DNA from: an uncultured Eubacteriales bacterium
GTDB taxonomy: Bacteria > Bacillota > Clostridia > Oscillospirales > Oscillospiraceae
Direction: 5' to 3'
NCBI GenBank assembly: GCA_900546515.1
Contig: URDG01000006.1
Span: 12,530-76,529, forward strand
DNA length: 64,000 nucleotides
Under the pieces are notes generated by a model. That model ran no database searches. It worked only from the letters and a program-made list of their open reading frames with translations, and was not told the origin of the DNA. Below are positions 62,565 to 64,000 of the stretch, in pieces. How positions within the stretch are numbered: the stretch's first letter is position 1; each line of letters opens with the position of its first letter. The position numbers were made by a program, and so were the translations under genes.

Positions 62565-64000
62565 ATGGCTAAGAAGAAAATAGATTACAAGAAGCTCGCA
62601 AAAGATTTCTGGAACGGCAAGCCCCACGGCGAGCGCCGTCTGGGCGACCTCTATGAGGGCAAGACCGGACTTTACAAGCACAGAGAGTGGCGCGGTGTCA
62701 AGGACACCATGTACTACTTCTACAATATCTGGCTCTACAACTACCTGCATATGGTCATGGACGTTGTCAAGTACGGCGGCATCGTCAACTTCGCCAAGGG
62801 CGTATGGCGCTACCGCTGGGTCGGCCAGACCTACCTGCCCGTGCTGCACTGGTTTGACCGCGGCATGGAAGGTATGCGCGGCGAGGCGCTGAAGGCCTCC
62901 GCGTGGCATTACCGCGGCATGGTCAACGCGACCATCGTCCAGTTCATGCGCATGTTCTCTGCCGACAGCAAGATCCGCGGCGGCAAGAAGAACGACACCT
63001 ACTATCACACCATCGCTCACAACGAGACCGTCTGGGGCGGTATGTTCTACCCCTGGTCCGATAAGTTCCAGAACGTTCCTCTGGAAATGATCCCCTACTT
63101 TGTCACCTGCCACGTTAATTCCCACACCGTCCTTAACTACATCGACGCCGTTCAGTCCATCGGTCTGCCCGGCGACCCGTGCCCGATGTGCCAGGCGGAA
63201 GCCGGTATCTTTGTGCAGGACGACGTGCCCGATTACTCCCCGATGTTCATCACGTCCAACGAAGCGTGCGACGCTTCCGTTGCGAGCACCGCTCTGCAGG
63301 ACTGGTTCTTCAATAAGCCGCTCTACGCCATGCCGCAGCCGATGCAGTTTGACGATCCGCTCGTCAAGAAGCACTGCGCCAAGGAGATCGAGGGCGCGTG
63401 GAAATTCGTTGAGGAAATGACCGGCGTGCCGTTCAACTGGGATCAGCTCGTCAAAAATCTGGAAGCTCAGAACGAGCTGCAGCGGTTCGAGTGGGAGAAG
63501 TGGGACGTTGCTTCGAACACCAACTACTATCCCATCAACGGCGTCGCGCAGGCACTCTACCGCATCTACCAGTCGCAGTATGGCGAAAACTTCATTTGGC
63601 ATGAGGTCGATGCCCGCGTCCGCAAGATCATGGAGCGCTGCGTGCGGAACAAGACCGTGACCTTCCCCGAAACCCGCCACCGCATGATCGCGTGGTCGTG
63701 CGCGCCGCTCTATTACTCCAACTGGTGTACCTGGGCGTATAACTGCTGGGGCCTGAACACCATCATGAACATGGACTCCCTGATGTTCGATATGACCCTG
63801 CGCACCGACAATTACGAGAACACGCTGGAGGACATGGCGCGCTACCACGAGTGGGCGCCCATGCGGCGAATGGCCGTGGGCGGCATGCACCATATCTTCG
63901 AGCTGTGGGAGAATATGGAGCGGTTCCACTGCGACATGGTCATGATGTACGACCAGCTGCTGTGCAAGGGCATGCAGGGCGTCCACGGCCTGTTCGAGGA
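62565..64000 (+). CDS. 2-hydroxyacyl-CoA dehydratase subunit, partial (3' end beyond window)
   Basis: The frame starts 1 bp after the previous stop (GGAGG 9 nt before the ATG) and is open to the window edge, giving at least 478 residues, longer than typical HgdB. It shows family-like features: PYFVTCHVNSHTVLNYIDAV, GDPCPMCQAEAGIFVQDD, FITSNEACDAS and IAWSCAPLYYSNW. It is the second dehydratase subunit. The activator and CoA-transferase genes would be expected further right. The family call is good; which subunit is uncertain. Confidence 0.8.
   Translation, partial: MAKKKIDYKKLAKDFWNGKPHGERRLGDLYEGKTGLYKHREWRGVKDTMYYFYNIWLYNYLHMVMDVVKYGGIVNFAKGVWRYRWVGQTYLPVLHWFDRGMEGMRGEALKASAWHYRGMVNATIVQFMRMFSADSKIRGGKKNDTYYHTIAHNETVWGGMFYPWSDKFQNVPLEMIPYFVTCHVNSHTVLNYIDAVQSIGLPGDPCPMCQAEAGIFVQDDVPDYSPMFITSNEACDASVASTALQDWFFNKPLYAMPQPMQFDDPLVKKHCAKEIEGAWKFVEEMTGVPFNWDQLVKNLEAQNELQRFEWEKWDVASNTNYYPINGVAQALYRIYQSQYGENFIWHEVDARVRKIMERCVRNKTVTFPETRHRMIAWSCAPLYYSNWCTWAYNCWGLNTIMNMDSLMFDMTLRTDNYENTLEDMARYHEWAPMRRMAVGGMHHIFELWENMERFHCDMVMMYDQLLCKGMQGVHGLFE

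Overview
The window looks like a chromosomal segment of a strictly anaerobic, GC-rich member of the Clostridia, most likely an Oscillospiraceae-type gut bacterium. This is inferred from single-polypeptide pyruvate:ferredoxin oxidoreductase, 2-hydroxyacyl-CoA dehydratase subunits, a citrate lyase operon, YloU/YloV, an MptD-type ECF transporter and strong AGGAGG ribosome sites. No species call is possible from the sequence alone. I found no rRNA or tRNA genes.

Layout. (1) 1-3200 is an accessory patch: a RhuM-family gene running off the left edge, a truncated second RhuM gene, an AT-richer DUF262-HNH nuclease and a shortened AbrB gene. (2) 3400-6900: an AraC regulator divergent from an ECF transporter operon (S, T, A) whose ATPase has lost most of its second ABC domain. 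(3) 7000-12750: leftward citrate lyase operon citD-citE-citF-citC-citXG, with a cytidine deaminase behind it. (4) 12960-17000: typA, an amidohydrolase, and a divergent yfbR-DUF896 pair. (5) 17000-17880: cysE behind a 21-codon leader peptide with ten cysteines and a terminator, which I read as a cysteine-sensing attenuator. (6) 17880-23320: a complete type II-C CRISPR-Cas locus: 11 repeats (one degenerate) and ten 30-bp spacers, then cas2, cas1, cas9 on the minus strand and a tracrRNA upstream of cas9. Each repeat ends in an extended -10 promoter, so crRNAs are probably started one by one inside the array. (7) 23480-29400: yloV, yloU and a divergent nifJ. (8) 29500-37100: an MBL hydrolase, a VanY-like peptidase, mnmA-mnmG, a secreted anchored protein and an erythromycin-esterase-family protein. 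(9) 37180-41480: a GntR-ABC operon with a clear operator, then iscU, iscS and an Rrf2 regulator. (10) 41600-46680: a polar amino acid ABC transporter, a PepSY membrane protein and a two-component system. (11) 46680-50970: two tandem modules, each an AMP-binding ligase gene divergent from a small XRE regulator; the second ligase is shortened and lacks key motifs. (12) 50995-61250: pgi, a D,D-carboxypeptidase, an AI-2E family permease, a second cysteine desulfurase divergent from mtaB, serC-serA and an AlaX editing protein. (13) 61260-end: two 2-hydroxyacyl-CoA dehydratase subunits, the second cut by the window edge.

Sulfur and tRNA thiolation form a recurring theme: cysE makes O-acetylserine, serC/serA make its serine precursor, two cysteine desulfurases mobilise sulfur, IscU builds Fe-S clusters, and MnmA and MtaB use sulfur on tRNA. 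The strongest leads for follow-up are the cysE leader, the self-promoting CRISPR repeats with their tracrRNA, and the duplicated ligase/regulator modules with a probable pseudoenzyme.
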